NCBI RefSeq assembly: GCF_003417535.1
Contig: NZ_QVLS01000012.1
Coordinates: 62,001-126,000, forward strand
Origin: Hydrogenophaga borbori
Lineage (GTDB): Bacteria; Pseudomonadota; Gammaproteobacteria; Burkholderiales; Burkholderiaceae_C
Length of the DNA: 64,000 nt
Direction: 5' to 3'
The translations under genes and the position numbers were made by a program. The notes beneath the pieces were generated by a model. That model saw only the letters and a list, made by a program, of their open reading frames with translations. It ran no database searches and was not told the DNA's origin. Below, piece by piece: positions 39,098 through 50,554 of this stretch; the first letter of the stretch is position 1, and every line of letters starts with the position of its first letter.

Positions 39098-40300
39098 ATG
39101 AGCCACACCATTCCCTTCGCCGATCGCCTCAACAACGTCGAAACGTCCGCCATCCGCGAGCTGTTCAAGCTGCTGGGCAAGCCCGGCATCATCAGCTTCG
39201 CGGGCGGCTTTCCCGACAGCGCCCTGTTCGACGTCGACGGCATCCGCGAGGCCGTGAACGCCGCGCTGAGCGAAGAGCCCGGCGCCACCCTGCAGTACGG
39301 CGCCACCGAAGGCCACCCGCCCCTGCGCGAGCAACTGGCCGCCTTCATGGCCAGCAAGGGCGTGCGCGGGCTCGCCGCCAACGACCTGATCGTCACCACC
39401 GGCAGCCAGCAGGCGCTGGACCTGCTGGGCAAGACGCTGGTGTCGCCTGGCGACAAGGTGATCGTCGAAGGCCCCACCTTCCTGGCCACCATCCAGTGCT
39501 TCCGCCTCTACGGCGCCGATCTGGTCACCGTACCCGTGGACGGGCAGGGCGCCCAGACCGATCGGCTGGAACAGCTCATCGCCGAGCACAAGCCCAAGTT
39601 CGTCTACCTCATCCCCACCTTCGGCAACCCCAGCGGCGCCATGATGAGCCTGGAGCGCCGCAAGGCCGTGCTGCGGATGGCGGTCAAGCACGGCACCCTG
39701 ATCGTGGAAGACGACCCCTACGGCGACCTGTACTTCGGCGACGCGCCGCCGCCCAGCCTGCTGGCCCTGGCCGACGAGGTGCCCGGCGCGCGCGACGTCC
39801 TGGTGCACTGCGGCTCGCTGAGCAAGGTGCTCAGCCCCGGCCTGCGCGTGGGCTGGATGGTGGGGCCGGCCGAATTGCTGGCCAAGGCCACCATGTGCAA
39901 GCAGTTCAGCGACGCCCACACCAGCACATTCGCCCAGGCCACGGCGGCCCAGTACCTCAAGGCCGGTCGCATGCCCGCCACGCTGTCGCGCGTGCGTCGT
40001 GTCTACGCCGAGCGCGCCGCCACCATGACGACCGCGCTGCGGCGCGAACTGGGCGACGCGATCGACTTCGTCGCACCCCAGGGCGGTTTGTTCGTGTGGG
40101 CCTGGCTCACGGGCGCGGGCGGCAAGGTGGCCGACGGCGCGGTCTTCGCGAAGAAGGCCATCGAGCAGGGCGTGGCCTTCGTGCCGGGCGCCCCGTTCTT
40201 CGCCAACGACCCGGTGCACGCCACGCTGCGCCTGAGCTTCGCCACCGCGCCGCTGGACAAGATCGAGGAAGGCATTCAACGGTTGGGCAAAGCCTTGTGA
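39098..40300 (+). CDS. PLP-dependent aminotransferase, 2-aminoadipate/MocR-catalytic type
   Basis: The 400-residue protein is a fold-type I aminotransferase of the LysN/2-aminoadipate group. It starts with the substrate-binding segment ISFAGGFPDSALF. Cofactor residues are in TTGSQQALDLLGKTL and PTFGNPSG, and EDDPYGDLYF follows. The Schiff-base lysine is Lys243 in GSLSKVLSPGLRVGW. There is no GntR DNA-binding domain at the N-terminus, so it is a plain enzyme. A ten-C run occupies the place where a ribosome-binding site should be. The alpha/beta hydrolase gene starts one base after its stop. Confidence 0.9.
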   Translation: MSHTIPFADRLNNVETSAIRELFKLLGKPGIISFAGGFPDSALFDVDGIREAVNAALSEEPGATLQYGATEGHPPLREQLAAFMASKGVRGLAANDLIVTTGSQQALDLLGKTLVSPGDKVIVEGPTFLATIQCFRLYGADLVTVPVDGQGAQTDRLEQLIAEHKPKFVYLIPTFGNPSGAMMSLERRKAVLRMAVKHGTLIVEDDPYGDLYFGDAPPPSLLALADEVPGARDVLVHCGSLSKVLSPGLRVGWMVGPAELLAKATMCKQFSDAHTSTFAQATAAQYLKAGRMPATLSRVRRVYAERAATMTTALRRELGDAIDFVAPQGGLFVWAWLTGAGGKVADGAVFAKKAIEQGVAFVPGAPFFANDPVHATLRLSFATAPLDKIEEGIQRLGKAL

Positions 40301-40301
40301 C

Positions 40302-41210
40302 ATGAACACCACCACCACCGCTGCCCGGGTCGCCGGGTCCGACGACGGTCCCGAGACACAACCGGGCCCCGTGCCCGAACTGGTGATCGACGACGTCGAC
40401 GTCTTCATCGACGGCGTGGGGCCCCAGACGGTGGTGATGGTGCATGGCTGGCCCGACACGCCCGCGCTGTGGGACGGCACCGTGGCCGCCCTGGTGCCCG
40501 AGTGGCGCTGCGTGCGTTTCCATTTGCCGGGCTTCGACCTGGCGCGCGGCCCGCGGCCCATGAGCCAGAGCGACATCGTCGCGCTCATCGCGCGCATCGT
40601 GGATGCCGTGAGCCCCGACCAGCGCGTGACCCTGCTGCTGCACGACTGGGGCTGCGCCTTCGGCTACACCTACGCCAAGCGCCACACCGAGCGCGTGGCG
40701 CGCATCGTGGCGCTGGACATCGGCGACGTGGGCTCGCGCGACTACTTCGAGTCCCTGGGCTGGCGCGAGAAGCTCATGATCGCGGGCTACCAGCTCTGGC
40801 TGGCCGCGGCCTGGTCACTGGGCCCGCGCGCGCCCGGCCTGGCCAACCGCATGACGCGCTGGATGGCGCGCCGGATCGGTTGCCGCAACGACCCGGCCCT
40901 GATCGGCTGGGAGATGAACTACCCCTACGCCATGCGCTGGTTCAATGCCTTCGGCGGCCTGCGCGGCGCGGGCCAGGCCGAGCGGCTGATAGACGAACAA
41001 CTGCCTGGCCTGTTCGTCTATGGCCGGCGCAAGCCCTTCATGTTCCATTCCAGCCGCTGGGTGCGCCACCTCAACCGCACCACCGGCTGCGCGGCCAAGT
41101 CGCTGGACACGGGGCACTGGATCATGAAACAGAAGCCGGCCGAGTTCCACGCCGTGCTCAAGGACTGGCTGGCCCACGTGACTCAGCCGGCCTCCACCCC
41201 CAGGGCCTGA
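40302..41210 (+). CDS. alpha/beta hydrolase with an aspartate nucleophile motif
   Basis: The 302-residue protein has the oxyanion loop HGWPDTPALWDG (residues 48-59). The nucleophile elbow is LLLHDWGCAFG, placing Asp115 where esterases have Ser. A catalytic histidine is likely His272 in DTGHWIMKQKP. HDWG is the elbow of haloalkane dehalogenases and epoxide hydrolases, so one of those reactions is more likely than ester hydrolysis. The gene follows the aminotransferase by one base and is probably co-transcribed. Its 3' end overlaps the convergent exonuclease gene by 28 bases. Confidence 0.85.
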   Translation: MNTTTTAARVAGSDDGPETQPGPVPELVIDDVDVFIDGVGPQTVVMVHGWPDTPALWDGTVAALVPEWRCVRFHLPGFDLARGPRPMSQSDIVALIARIVDAVSPDQRVTLLLHDWGCAFGYTYAKRHTERVARIVALDIGDVGSRDYFESLGWREKLMIAGYQLWLAAAWSLGPRAPGLANRMTRWMARRIGCRNDPALIGWEMNYPYAMRWFNAFGGLRGAGQAERLIDEQLPGLFVYGRRKPFMFHSSRWVRHLNRTTGCAAKSLDTGHWIMKQKPAEFHAVLKDWLAHVTQPASTPRA

Positions 41211-41791
41211 GCCACGCGGAACGCCGCCCAGGCGTCGTTGGCGGCATAGAGCAGCTGCGCCTCGCTCAGGCTGGCGGCGGCCCAGTTGCTGGTGGCGGCC
41301 TTCTTGCTCTTGGCGAAGCGCTGACCGAACAGCACCGCCACCGCGGCGCGCACGCCCATGTCCTTGCGGTAGCCCTGGGCGCGGAAGAGGGAATTGAGTT
41401 CGATCACGCCCGCGGGTTCGATGCCCAGCTTGGCGCGCACCCGCAGGTTGTCGTCGCGCAGGCCGAAGCCGGCCTTGGCGTGCGCCGGGTGGGCCAGCAG
41501 GGCCGCCACCGCCGCGCGGCAGCCCGGGTCGGCGAGCTGGAACACCCAGGCGCGCTCGGCAACGGCCAGTTGCACCACGTGCGGGCCGTCGGACACCTGG
41601 TCCTTGAAAAAGGTGGGCTTGGATTCGGTGTCGAAGCCCCAGACCGGGTGCGCGGCCAGCGCGGCGGCGGCTTCGCGGGCGCCGTCGGCGCTGCGCACCA
41701 GCGCGATGCGCGCGAGGTCCAGCGGCGGGAAGGGGGGCAGGGCGTCGATGGCGTCCTTGTCGGGCGTGGGTCGGGTTTCGCGCGCGGTCAT
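41183..41791 (-). CDS. 3'-5' exonuclease domain protein, DEDD/RNase D type
   Basis: The 202-residue protein matches the RNase D-like exonuclease core. The first acidic motif is [11 protein letters not shown] with Asp and Glu metal ligands, the second is [13 protein letters not shown], and the third is [12 protein letters not shown] with the catalytic Asp and Tyr. There is no HRDC domain, so it is a stand-alone core enzyme acting on RNA or DNA ends. It is divergent from uvrB and converges on the hydrolase gene with a 28-base overlap. Confidence 0.85.
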   Translation of the reverse strand: MTARETRPTPDKDAIDALPPFPPLDLARIALVRSADGAREAAAALAAHPVWGFDTESKPTFFKDQVSDGPHVVQLAVAERAWVFQLADPGCRAAVAALLAHPAHAKAGFGLRDDNLRVRAKLGIEPAGVIELNSLFRAQGYRKDMGVRAAVAVLFGQRFAKSKKAATSNWAAASLSEAQLLYAANDAWAAFRVAQALGVEAG

Positions 41792-41841
41792 GGGGCGCCA
41801 GCATAGCCGCCAGGGCCATCGCGTTCCGGCACAATTTCCCG

Positions 41842-43938
<2,097 letters not shown>

Positions 43939-44049
43939 ACGTTTGGGTGGCGGCCCGACTCCCAGAATCCGGGGTCGCGCCCGGGCGCCTGTCCACTGGC
44001 ATAAACCCCATACCGGTACAATGCCGAGCAAATCGCTCAGCTTTTGGGC

Positions 44050-44073
44050 TATAATTCGACAAAATTAGTCGGG
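44050..44073 (+). promoter_or_regulatory. iscR promoter -10 with an overlapping type 1 IscR operator
   Basis: TATAAT at 44050-44055 is followed by TTCGACAAAATTAGTCGGG. The whole element at 44051-44073 closely matches the type 1 IscR site (ATA-like, YGAC, AT-rich centre, TAGTCGGG). Its position over the -10 box predicts autorepression by [2Fe-2S]-IscR, as in E. coli. No good -35 hexamer is seen. Confidence 0.75.
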
Positions 44074-44189
44074 AAACCCCGCGACAGCAACAGACCCTCA
44101 AGGGTCGGGGCGGGTGGAGGAGGGGTTCGCCACGGCGGATGCCCGGCGGGCCTTGCCACGAAGGTCAAGCAACACAGAAGGAGCTTGCA

Positions 44190-44726
44190 ATGCGCCTCAC
44201 GACGAAGGGCCGCTTCGCGGTCACAGCCATGATCGATCTGGCCCTGCGCCAGAACAACGGTCCGGTCACGCTGGCCGCTATCAGCCAGCGCCAGCAGATT
44301 TCCTTGTCCTATCTCGAGCAGCTGTTCGGCAAGCTGCGCCGGCACCAGCTGGTGGAGTCCACCCGCGGGCCGGGCGGTGGTTACACCCTGGGCCGCAAGG
44401 CGGGCGAAATCACCGTGGCCGACATCATCGTGTCGGTGGACGAGCCGATCGATGCCACCCAGTGCGGTGGCAAGGAAAACTGCCTGGGCGAAGGCCAGCG
44501 CTGCATGACGCACGAGCTCTGGGCCCAGCTCAATGCCCGCATGGTTGATTTCCTGGATTCGGTGACGCTGCAGTCGCTGGTGGACGAGCAGCTCGCCAAG
44601 GGCGTGGTGGTGGAGAACGCACCCATGATCAAGCGCGCCATTTCCAGCACGCCGGTGGTCAAGCCCATCCGCGTGAACGCGCCGAATTCCGTGTTCGCCC
44701 TTGGAGGCGCCGCGCTCTCGAAGTGA
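44190..44726 (+). CDS. iscR: Fe-S cluster assembly transcription regulator IscR
   Basis: The 178-residue Rrf2-family regulator has a winged-helix domain ([39 protein letters not shown] and the wing [10 protein letters not shown]). The 2Fe-2S ligands are Cys92, Cys98, Cys105 and His108. It represses the isc operon when it carries a cluster and activates other genes without one. An operator-like site overlaps the TATAAT box 117 bases upstream. The ATG at 44190 after GAAGGAG is preferred to a longer in-frame start. iscS follows after 76 bases. Confidence 0.96.
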   Translation: MRLTTKGRFAVTAMIDLALRQNNGPVTLAAISQRQQISLSYLEQLFGKLRRHQLVESTRGPGGGYTLGRKAGEITVADIIVSVDEPIDATQCGGKENCLGEGQRCMTHELWAQLNARMVDFLDSVTLQSLVDEQLAKGVVVENAPMIKRAISSTPVVKPIRVNAPNSVFALGGAALSK

Positions 44727-44802
44727 ACCCGGCGCGCGGGGCTGGCGGCGTGTCGGCCGCCGGCCCCGCCAGCCCTTGTCCAACGCCAGACAGAACAAGC
44801 CC

Positions 44803-46020
44803 ATGAGCACCCCCCACTTCCCCATCTACATGGACTACAGCGCCACCAGCCCGGTCGATCCGCGCGTGGTGGACGCCATGATTCCCTGGTTGCGCGAGCA
44901 CTTCGGCAACCCCGCGTCGCGCAGCCACGCCTGGGGCTGGGAGGCGGAGAAGGCGGTGGAGACCGCACGCGAGCAGGTGGCCGCGCTGATCGGCGCCGAC
45001 CCGCGCGAGATTGTCTGGACCAGCGGCGCGACGGAATCGAACAACCTCGCGCTCAAGGGCGCGGCGAACTTCTACAAGGGCAAGGGCAAGCACCTCATCA
45101 CGGTGAAGACCGAGCACAAGGCCGTGCTGGACACCATGCGCGAGCTGGAGCGCCAGGGCTTCGAGGTCACCTACCTCGACGTGCAGGCCGACGGCCTGGT
45201 CGACCTGGAGGCTTTCAAGGCGGCGATCCGCCCCGACACCATCCTGGCCTCGGTCATGTTCGTGAACAACGAGATCGGTGTCATCCAGGACATCGCCGCC
45301 CTGGGCGCCATCTGCCGCGAGAAGGGCGTGATCTTCCATGTCGATGGCGCGCAGGCCACGGGCCGCGTCGATATCGACCTGCAGAGCCTGCCGGTGGACC
45401 TGATGAGCCTGACCGCGCACAAAACCTATGGCCCCAAGGGCATCGGCGCGCTGTACGTTCGCCGCAAGCCGCGCGTGCGCATCGAGGCGCAGATGCACGG
45501 TGGCGGCCACGAGCGCGGCATGCGCTCGGGCACGCTGGCCACGCACCAGATCGTGGGCATGGGCGAGGCCTACCGCATCGCCAAGGCCGAGATGCACGAG
45601 GAGAACCGGCGCATCCAGGCCCTGCACGACCGCCTGGTCAATGGCCTGAAGGACATCGAGGAGGTGTTCATCAACGGCAACGAGGCGCGCCGCATCCCGC
45701 ACAACCTCAACATGAGCTTCAACTACGTCGAGGGCGAATCGCTGATCATGGGCATCAAGGGCCTCGCGGTGTCTTCGGGCTCGGCCTGCACCTCGGCCAG
45801 CCTGGAGCCCAGCTACGTGCTGCGCGCCCTGGGGCGCAGCGACGAACTCGCGCACAGCAGCCTGCGCATGACCATCGGCCGCTGGACGACCGAAGAAGAG
45901 ATCGACTACGCGATTGCGACGATCAAGGAGAACGTCGCCAAGCTGCGTGAACTGTCACCCTTGTGGGAAATGTTCAAGGATGGCGTCGACCTGTCGACCA
46001 TCCAGTGGGCGGCCCACTGA
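44803..46020 (+). CDS. iscS: cysteine desulfurase IscS
   Basis: The 405-residue PLP enzyme releases sulfur from cysteine for Fe-S clusters and tRNA thiolation. The start [20 protein letters not shown] is diagnostic. The PLP lysine lies in [13 protein letters not shown], and the persulfide cysteine lies in [14 protein letters not shown]. The C-terminus ([19 protein letters not shown]) carries the IscU/frataxin-binding tail. The ATG at 44803 is used; the open frame upstream is not coding. iscU follows after 16 bases. Confidence 0.97.
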   Translation: MSTPHFPIYMDYSATSPVDPRVVDAMIPWLREHFGNPASRSHAWGWEAEKAVETAREQVAALIGADPREIVWTSGATESNNLALKGAANFYKGKGKHLITVKTEHKAVLDTMRELERQGFEVTYLDVQADGLVDLEAFKAAIRPDTILASVMFVNNEIGVIQDIAALGAICREKGVIFHVDGAQATGRVDIDLQSLPVDLMSLTAHKTYGPKGIGALYVRRKPRVRIEAQMHGGGHERGMRSGTLATHQIVGMGEAYRIAKAEMHEENRRIQALHDRLVNGLKDIEEVFINGNEARRIPHNLNMSFNYVEGESLIMGIKGLAVSSGSACTSASLEPSYVLRALGRSDELAHSSLRMTIGRWTTEEEIDYAIATIKENVAKLRELSPLWEMFKDGVDLSTIQWAAH

Positions 46021-46036
46021 TCCGAAGGAGAACAAC

Positions 46037-46423
46037 ATGGCCTATTCCGAAAAAGTCGTTGACCACTACGAAAACCCCCGCAACGTCGGCTCCTTCGACA
46101 AGGGCGACGAGACGGTGGGTACCGGCATGGTGGGCGCGCCGGCCTGCGGCGACGTGATGAAGCTGCAGATCAAGGTGAACCCGGCCACCGGCGTGATCGA
46201 GGACGCGCGCTTCAAGACCTACGGTTGCGGCTCGGCCATCGCCTCGAGCTCGCTGGTGACCGAGTGGGTCAAGGGCAAGACGCTGGACGAAGCCGCCGCG
46301 CTCAAGAACAGCCAGATCGCCGAGGAGCTCGCGCTGCCGCCGGTGAAGATCCACTGCTCCATCCTGGCCGAGGACGCCATCAAGGCGGCCGTGGACGACT
46401 ACCGCAAGAAGCACGCGAACTGA
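46037..46423 (+). CDS. iscU: Fe-S cluster scaffold IscU
   Basis: The 128-residue scaffold has the three cluster cysteines Cys37 (ACGD, with Asp39), Cys64 (YGCGS) and Cys107 (HCSIL). The LPPVK motif at residues 100-104 is recognised by HscA. It receives sulfur from IscS and passes clusters on with HscAB help. AAGGAGAA precedes the ATG. iscA begins four bases after its stop. Confidence 0.97.
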   Translation: MAYSEKVVDHYENPRNVGSFDKGDETVGTGMVGAPACGDVMKLQIKVNPATGVIEDARFKTYGCGSAIASSSLVTEWVKGKTLDEAAALKNSQIAEELALPPVKIHCSILAEDAIKAAVDDYRKKHAN

Positions 46424-46427
46424 TCCC

Positions 46428-46751
46428 ATGGCCGTCACGATTTCCGAAGCCGCGGCGCGCCACGTCACGCGCTACATCGCCAAGCGCGGCAAGGGCGTGG
46501 GCGTGCGCCTGGGCGTCAAGACCACCGGCTGCTCGGGCCTGGCCTACAAGCTGGAGTACGCCGACGAGATCGCACCCGAGGACGTGGTGTTCGAGGACAA
46601 CGGCGTGAAGGTGCTGGTCGACCCGAAAAGCATGCCGTACATCGACGGCACGCAACTCGACTTCGTGCGCGAGGGCCTCAACGAGGGCTTCAAGTTCAAC
46701 AACCCCAATGAACGGGACCGCTGCGGCTGCGGCGAGAGCTTCAGAATCTGA
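46428..46751 (+). CDS. iscA: A-type Fe-S carrier IscA
   Basis: The 107-residue protein has the three A-type cysteines: Cys35 in TTGCSGLAY, then Cys99 and Cys101 in RCGCGESF. It carries iron or clusters between IscU and target proteins. It follows iscU directly. A terminator-like hairpin lies between its stop and hscB, splitting the operon into iscRSUA and hscBA-fdx parts. Confidence 0.95.
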   Translation: MAVTISEAAARHVTRYIAKRGKGVGVRLGVKTTGCSGLAYKLEYADEIAPEDVVFEDNGVKVLVDPKSMPYIDGTQLDFVREGLNEGFKFNNPNERDRCGCGESFRI

Positions 46752-46769
46752 GCGATGAGGTCTCGAATC

Positions 46770-46806
46770 GACCGCCCGGCGCAGGCCTCGGCGGTCTTTC
46801 TTTTTC
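46770..46806 (+). terminator. terminator-like hairpin between iscA and hscB
   Basis: GACCGCC (46770-46776) pairs perfectly with GGCGGTC (46790-46796), followed at once by TTTCTTTTT. It lies inside the isc gene cluster, 18 bases after iscA, and the T tract abuts the hscB start codon. Partial termination here would lower hscBA-fdx expression relative to iscRSUA. Confidence 0.7.
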
Positions 46807-46807
46807 C

Positions 46808-47326
46808 ATGAACCTGCAATCCAGCGATTTCGAACTCTTCGGCCTGCCCGAGTCCTTCGCCATCGACCGCGCCGCGCTCGACGCGCGCTGGAAGGACCTG
46901 CAGCGCCATGCCCACCCCGACCGCAACGCACACGCCGACCCGGCCACGCAGCGCCAGGCCATGCAGTGGTCGGTGCGCATCAACGAAGCCTATCAGCGCC
47001 TGAAGGACCCGCTGCGCCGGGCGGCCTACCTGTGCGAGCGGCGCGGCGCCCCGATCGAGGCCGAGAACAACACCGCCATGCCGGCCGACTTCCTCATGCA
47101 GCAGATGCAGTGGCGCGAGTCGCTTGACGAGACCGAGGGTGTGGCCGCGCTGGAGGCCCTGGCCGACGAGGTGGCCGAGGCGAGGCGCGCGCGCATCGAG
47201 GCCCTGCGCGCCGCGCTGGACGAACGGGGCGATGCGCCGGAGGCCGCGCGTCAAGTCAGAGCCCTCATGTTCATTGAGCGCTTTGCCAGCGACGTGGAGG
47301 ATCGGCTCGATCAGCGGGGACAATAG
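46808..47326 (+). CDS. hscB: Fe-S assembly J-domain co-chaperone HscB
   Basis: The 172-residue protein has an N-terminal J domain with HPD in RHAHPDRNAHAD and a C-terminal three-helix bundle (EEVAEARRARIEALRAAL region) that binds IscU. It starts NLQSSDFELFGLP, typical of the family. It stimulates HscA ATPase. The ATG at 46808 directly follows the T tract of the hairpin, so no clear ribosome-binding site is available and translation initiation may be weak. Confidence 0.94.
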   Translation: MNLQSSDFELFGLPESFAIDRAALDARWKDLQRHAHPDRNAHADPATQRQAMQWSVRINEAYQRLKDPLRRAAYLCERRGAPIEAENNTAMPADFLMQQMQWRESLDETEGVAALEALADEVAEARRARIEALRAALDERGDAPEAARQVRALMFIERFASDVEDRLDQRGQ

Positions 47327-47368
47327 GCGGCTCCCGTTCCCGCGATACCGACAAGACAGACAACCCCG

Positions 47369-49243
47369 ATGGCGCTCCTGCAGATTTCCGAACCCGGCCA
47401 GTCCCTTGACCCGCACCAGCGCCGGGTGGCGGTCGGCATCGACCTCGGCACCACGCATTCCCTGGTGGCCGCGGTGCGCCACGGCGTGGCGGAATGCCTG
47501 CCCGACGAGCAAGGCCGCGTGATTTTGCCCAGCGTGGTGCGCTACCTCCCGGCCTCGGCCGGTGGTTCGGGCCGCCAGATCGGGCACGACGCGCTGGCCG
47601 CGCAGGTGGACGACCCGGCCAACACCATCAGCTCGGTCAAGCGCCTCATGGGCCGCCGCCGCGACCAGGTGGTCGACGTGGACCGCCTGGCCTATGCGGT
47701 GGTCGACCAGGACGGCATGGCCCAGATCGACACCGTGGCCGGCCGCAAGACCCCCATGGAGGTGAGCGCCGAGATCCTGGCCACGCTGCGCTACCGCGCC
47801 GAGGACAGCTTCGCCGACGACCTGTTCGGCGCCGTCATCACCGTGCCCGCGTACTTCGACGATGCGCAGCGCCAGGCCACCAAGAACGCCGCGAAGCTGG
47901 CCGGCATCGAGGTGCTGCGCCTCATCAACGAGCCCACGGCCGCGGCCATCGCCTACGGCCTGGACAACGGCGCCGAGGGCGTCTACGCCGTCTACGACCT
48001 GGGCGGGGGCACCTTCGACATTTCCATCCTGCGTCTCACGCGCGGCGTGTTCGAGGTGCTGGCCACGGGCGGCGACTCCGCGCTCGGGGGCGACGACTAC
48101 GACCAGGCGCTCGCGGCCTGGGTGCTGCAGCGCCACGGCATCGCGATCGAATCGCTGGACGCCTCCGCGCGCGCGGCGCTGCACAAGGAGGCGCGGCGCG
48201 TGAAGGAGGCCCTGTCGGCCGACGCGCAGGTGCCGTTCCGTGCCACGCTGGCGGGCCGCGTGGTGGAGCAAACGGTGACCGCCGCCGATTTCGAGGCCTG
48301 CACCGAGCCGCTCACCGCCCGCACCATGGCCGCCGTGCGCAAGGCCCTGCGCGATGCGCGCACGTCCAAGGACGAGGTGCAGGGCGTGGTGATGGTGGGC
48401 GGCTCCACGCGCATGCCGGTCATCCGCCGCACGGTGGGCGGCTTCTTCGGCACCGAACCCCTGGTGAACCTCAACCCCGACGAGGTCGTCGCGCTGGGCG
48501 CGGCGATCCAGGCCAATGCCCTGGCCGGCAACAGCAAGGACGGCGACCTGCTGCTGCTCGACGTGATCCCGCTGTCGCTGGGCATCGAGACCATGGGGGG
48601 CCTGGTCGAGCGCATCGTGCCGCGCAACAGCAGCATTCCCACCGCGCGCGGGCAGGACTTCACCACCTACCAGGACGGCCAGACCGCGCTGGCCCTGCAC
48701 GTGGTGCAGGGTGAGCGCGACCTGGTCGCCGACTGCCGCAGCCTCGCGCGCTTCACGCTGCGCGGCATTCCGCCCATGGCGGCGGGCGCGGCGCGCATCC
48801 GCGTCACCTTCACGGTCGATGCCGACGGCCTGCTCGCCGTGGCCGCGAAAGAGCTGACCTCGGGTGTCGAGGCCAGCATCGACGTCAAGCCGTCGTACGG
48901 GCTGAGCGACGAGCAGATCGCCCGCATGCTGCAGGACAGCTTCGCCACCGCCCAGCAGGACATGCAGGCCCGCGCCCTGGTCGAGGCCCGCGTGGACGCC
49001 GAGCGCCTGCTGCTGGCCACCCACTCCGCGCTCGCGGCCGATGGCGATCTGCTGCGGGCCGATGAGCGCGATGCGATCGACGCCCTCATGGCCACGCTGC
49101 GAACCACCGCCGGGGGCGAGGACGCCGCCGCCATCGAGGCCGCGATCGAGGCGCTGGCCAAAGGCACCGAGTCCTTCGCCGCCGAGCGCATGAACCGCGG
49201 CATCCAGCAGGCCCTGTCCGGCAAGAAGATCGAAGAAGTCTGA
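47369..49243 (+). CDS. hscA: Hsp70-type Fe-S assembly chaperone HscA
   Basis: The 624-residue Hsp70 has the nucleotide-binding motifs [45 protein letters not shown] and [13 protein letters not shown]. The substrate-binding domain begins near residue 395 after [18 protein letters not shown]. It binds IscU at its LPPVK site and drives cluster release. It follows hscB after 42 bases and precedes fdx by 13. Confidence 0.96.
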   Translation: MALLQISEPGQSLDPHQRRVAVGIDLGTTHSLVAAVRHGVAECLPDEQGRVILPSVVRYLPASAGGSGRQIGHDALAAQVDDPANTISSVKRLMGRRRDQVVDVDRLAYAVVDQDGMAQIDTVAGRKTPMEVSAEILATLRYRAEDSFADDLFGAVITVPAYFDDAQRQATKNAAKLAGIEVLRLINEPTAAAIAYGLDNGAEGVYAVYDLGGGTFDISILRLTRGVFEVLATGGDSALGGDDYDQALAAWVLQRHGIAIESLDASARAALHKEARRVKEALSADAQVPFRATLAGRVVEQTVTAADFEACTEPLTARTMAAVRKALRDARTSKDEVQGVVMVGGSTRMPVIRRTVGGFFGTEPLVNLNPDEVVALGAAIQANALAGNSKDGDLLLLDVIPLSLGIETMGGLVERIVPRNSSIPTARGQDFTTYQDGQTALALHVVQGERDLVADCRSLARFTLRGIPPMAAGAARIRVTFTVDADGLLAVAAKELTSGVEASIDVKPSYGLSDEQIARMLQDSFATAQQDMQARALVEARVDAERLLLATHSALAADGDLLRADERDAIDALMATLRTTAGGEDAAAIEAAIEALAKGTESFAAERMNRGIQQALSGKKIEEV

Positions 49244-49256
49244 GTCGAAGAACCCC

Positions 49257-49595
49257 ATGCCCACGATCAAGATTCTCCCGCACACCGAGTACGCGCCCGA
49301 GGGCAAGACCATCAGCGCGCCGGCCGGTACCTCCATCTGCGAGGCCCTGCTCGAGAACGGCGTGAACATTGAGCACGCCTGCGACATGAGCTGCGCCTGC
49401 ACCACTTGCCACGTCATCGTGCGAGAGGGCTACAACAGCCTGAACGAGGCCCAGGAGGACGAGGAAGACCTGCTCGACCGCGCCTGGGGCCTGGAGCCAC
49501 AGTCGCGCCTGTCGTGCCAGGCCATCCTGGCCCAGCAGGACGTGACCATCGAAATTCCCAAGTACACGATCAATCACGCCAAAGAGAACCACTGA
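49257..49595 (+). CDS. fdx: ISC-type 2Fe-2S ferredoxin
   Basis: The 112-residue adrenodoxin-like ferredoxin has the ligand pattern C-x5-C-x2-C in HACDMSCACTTCHV, with the fourth Cys in SRLSCQA. It supplies electrons for cluster assembly on IscU. The protein starts MPTIKILPHTEYAPEGK, as in relatives. Its stop overlaps the dnaQ start by one base. No iscX gene follows. Confidence 0.95.
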   Translation: MPTIKILPHTEYAPEGKTISAPAGTSICEALLENGVNIEHACDMSCACTTCHVIVREGYNSLNEAQEDEEDLLDRAWGLEPQSRLSCQAILAQQDVTIEIPKYTINHAKENH

Positions 49596-50302
49596 TGCGC
49601 CAGATCATTCTCGACACCGAGACCACCGGCCTGTCGGCCGAGAACGGCGACCGCATCATCGAGATCGGCTGCGTGGAACTGCTCAACCGCAAGTTCACCG
49701 GCAACAACCTGCACCACTACGTCAACCCCGAGCGCGACAGCCACGAGGACGCGCTCAAGGTGCACGGCATCCAGAACGAATTCCTGCGCACCAAGCCCAA
49801 GTTCGCGGCCATCGCCGAGGAGCTGCTCGAGTACCTGCGCGGCGCCGAGGTGATCATCCACAACGCGCCCTTCGACATTGGCTTCCTGAACATGGAGTTC
49901 AGGCGCCTGGGCCTGCCGCGCGTGACCGAGGTGGTGAGCGGTGTGCTCGACACCCTGGTGATGGCCAAGGAGATGTTCCCGGGCAAGCGCAACGGCCTGG
50001 ACGCCCTGTGCGACCGCCTGGGCGTGGACAACTCGGGCCGCACGCTGCACGGAGCCCTGCTGGACGCCGAGCTGCTGGCCGACGTCTACATCAACATGAC
50101 GCGTGGCCAGGACGCCTTGCTCATCGAGGTGGCCGACGCGCCAGGCGAGGGCGGGGTGGTGGAGGCGGTGGACCTGAGCCGCCTGGACCTGCCCGTGCTG
50201 CGCGCCAACGAGCAGGAAGCCCAGGCCCACGACAGCGTGCTGGCCGAACTCGACAAATCCAGCAAGGGCAAGACCCTGTGGCGCCGGCTGGAAGCGGCCT
50301 GA
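49595..50302 (+). CDS. dnaQ: DNA polymerase III epsilon subunit, proofreading exonuclease
   Basis: The 235-residue protein has the DEDDh exonuclease motifs: ILDTETTGLS at the N-terminus, IIHNAPFDIGFLNMEF in the middle and the catalytic His/Asp in TLHGALLDAELLADVY. The last 60 residues form the linker and polymerase-binding tail typical of epsilon. The start at 49595 shares its A with the fdx stop (TGATG), placing dnaQ on the isc transcript at least in part. Confidence 0.95.
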   Translation: MRQIILDTETTGLSAENGDRIIEIGCVELLNRKFTGNNLHHYVNPERDSHEDALKVHGIQNEFLRTKPKFAAIAEELLEYLRGAEVIIHNAPFDIGFLNMEFRRLGLPRVTEVVSGVLDTLVMAKEMFPGKRNGLDALCDRLGVDNSGRTLHGALLDAELLADVYINMTRGQDALLIEVADAPGEGGVVEAVDLSRLDLPVLRANEQEAQAHDSVLAELDKSSKGKTLWRRLEAA

Positions 50303-50324
50303 AAGAGCGGCCCGAAAATCTGGC

Positions 50325-50330
50325 TATAAT
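50325..50330 (+). promoter_or_regulatory. -10 box of the tRNA-Val promoter
   Basis: A perfect TATAAT lies 38 bases ahead of the tRNA gene and 23 bases after dnaQ. No matching -35 hexamer is evident. Confidence 0.6.
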
Positions 50331-50367
50331 GCAAGGCTTCCGACAGCGCTGCCAAGCGGCGCTGATC

Positions 50368-50442
50368 GGGCGGTTAGCTCAGTGGTAGAGCACTGCCTTC
50401 ACACGGCAGGGGTCGCAGGTTCGAACCCTGCACCGCCCACCA
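50368..50442 (+). tRNA. tRNA-Val (anticodon CAC)
   Basis: The 75-base gene folds as a standard tRNA. The acceptor stem pairs GGGCGGT with ACCGCCC, and CCA is encoded. The D arm is GCTCAGTGGTAGAGC, and CTGCC/GGCAG closes the anticodon loop TTCACAC. The T arm carries GGTTCGAACCC. It reads GUG codons. A strong terminator follows. Confidence 0.97.
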
Positions 50443-50458
50443 GGAACCCCGTTCCAGA

Positions 50459-50494
50459 AAAAAGGCCTTGCGAGTGATCGCAAGGCCTTTTTGT
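50459..50494 (+). terminator. strong intrinsic terminator after tRNA-Val
   Basis: A perfect stem of 15 base pairs (50459-50473 with 50478-50492) with a four-base loop ends in a T run. The A run on its left also makes it usable on the minus strand, where it could end transcripts of the 1050-residue protein gene. Confidence 0.93.
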
Positions 50495-50554
50495 TTGCGA
50501 AGGCCCGCACCGGTGGTGCCAGCCGAAGCGCGCCATGGGCGAGGTCCATGGCCT

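Noticed and set aside
41792..41841. A LexA box ahead of uvrB
   Set aside because: No CTGT-N8-ACAG-like palindrome is present in the short gap between the exonuclease gene and uvrB.
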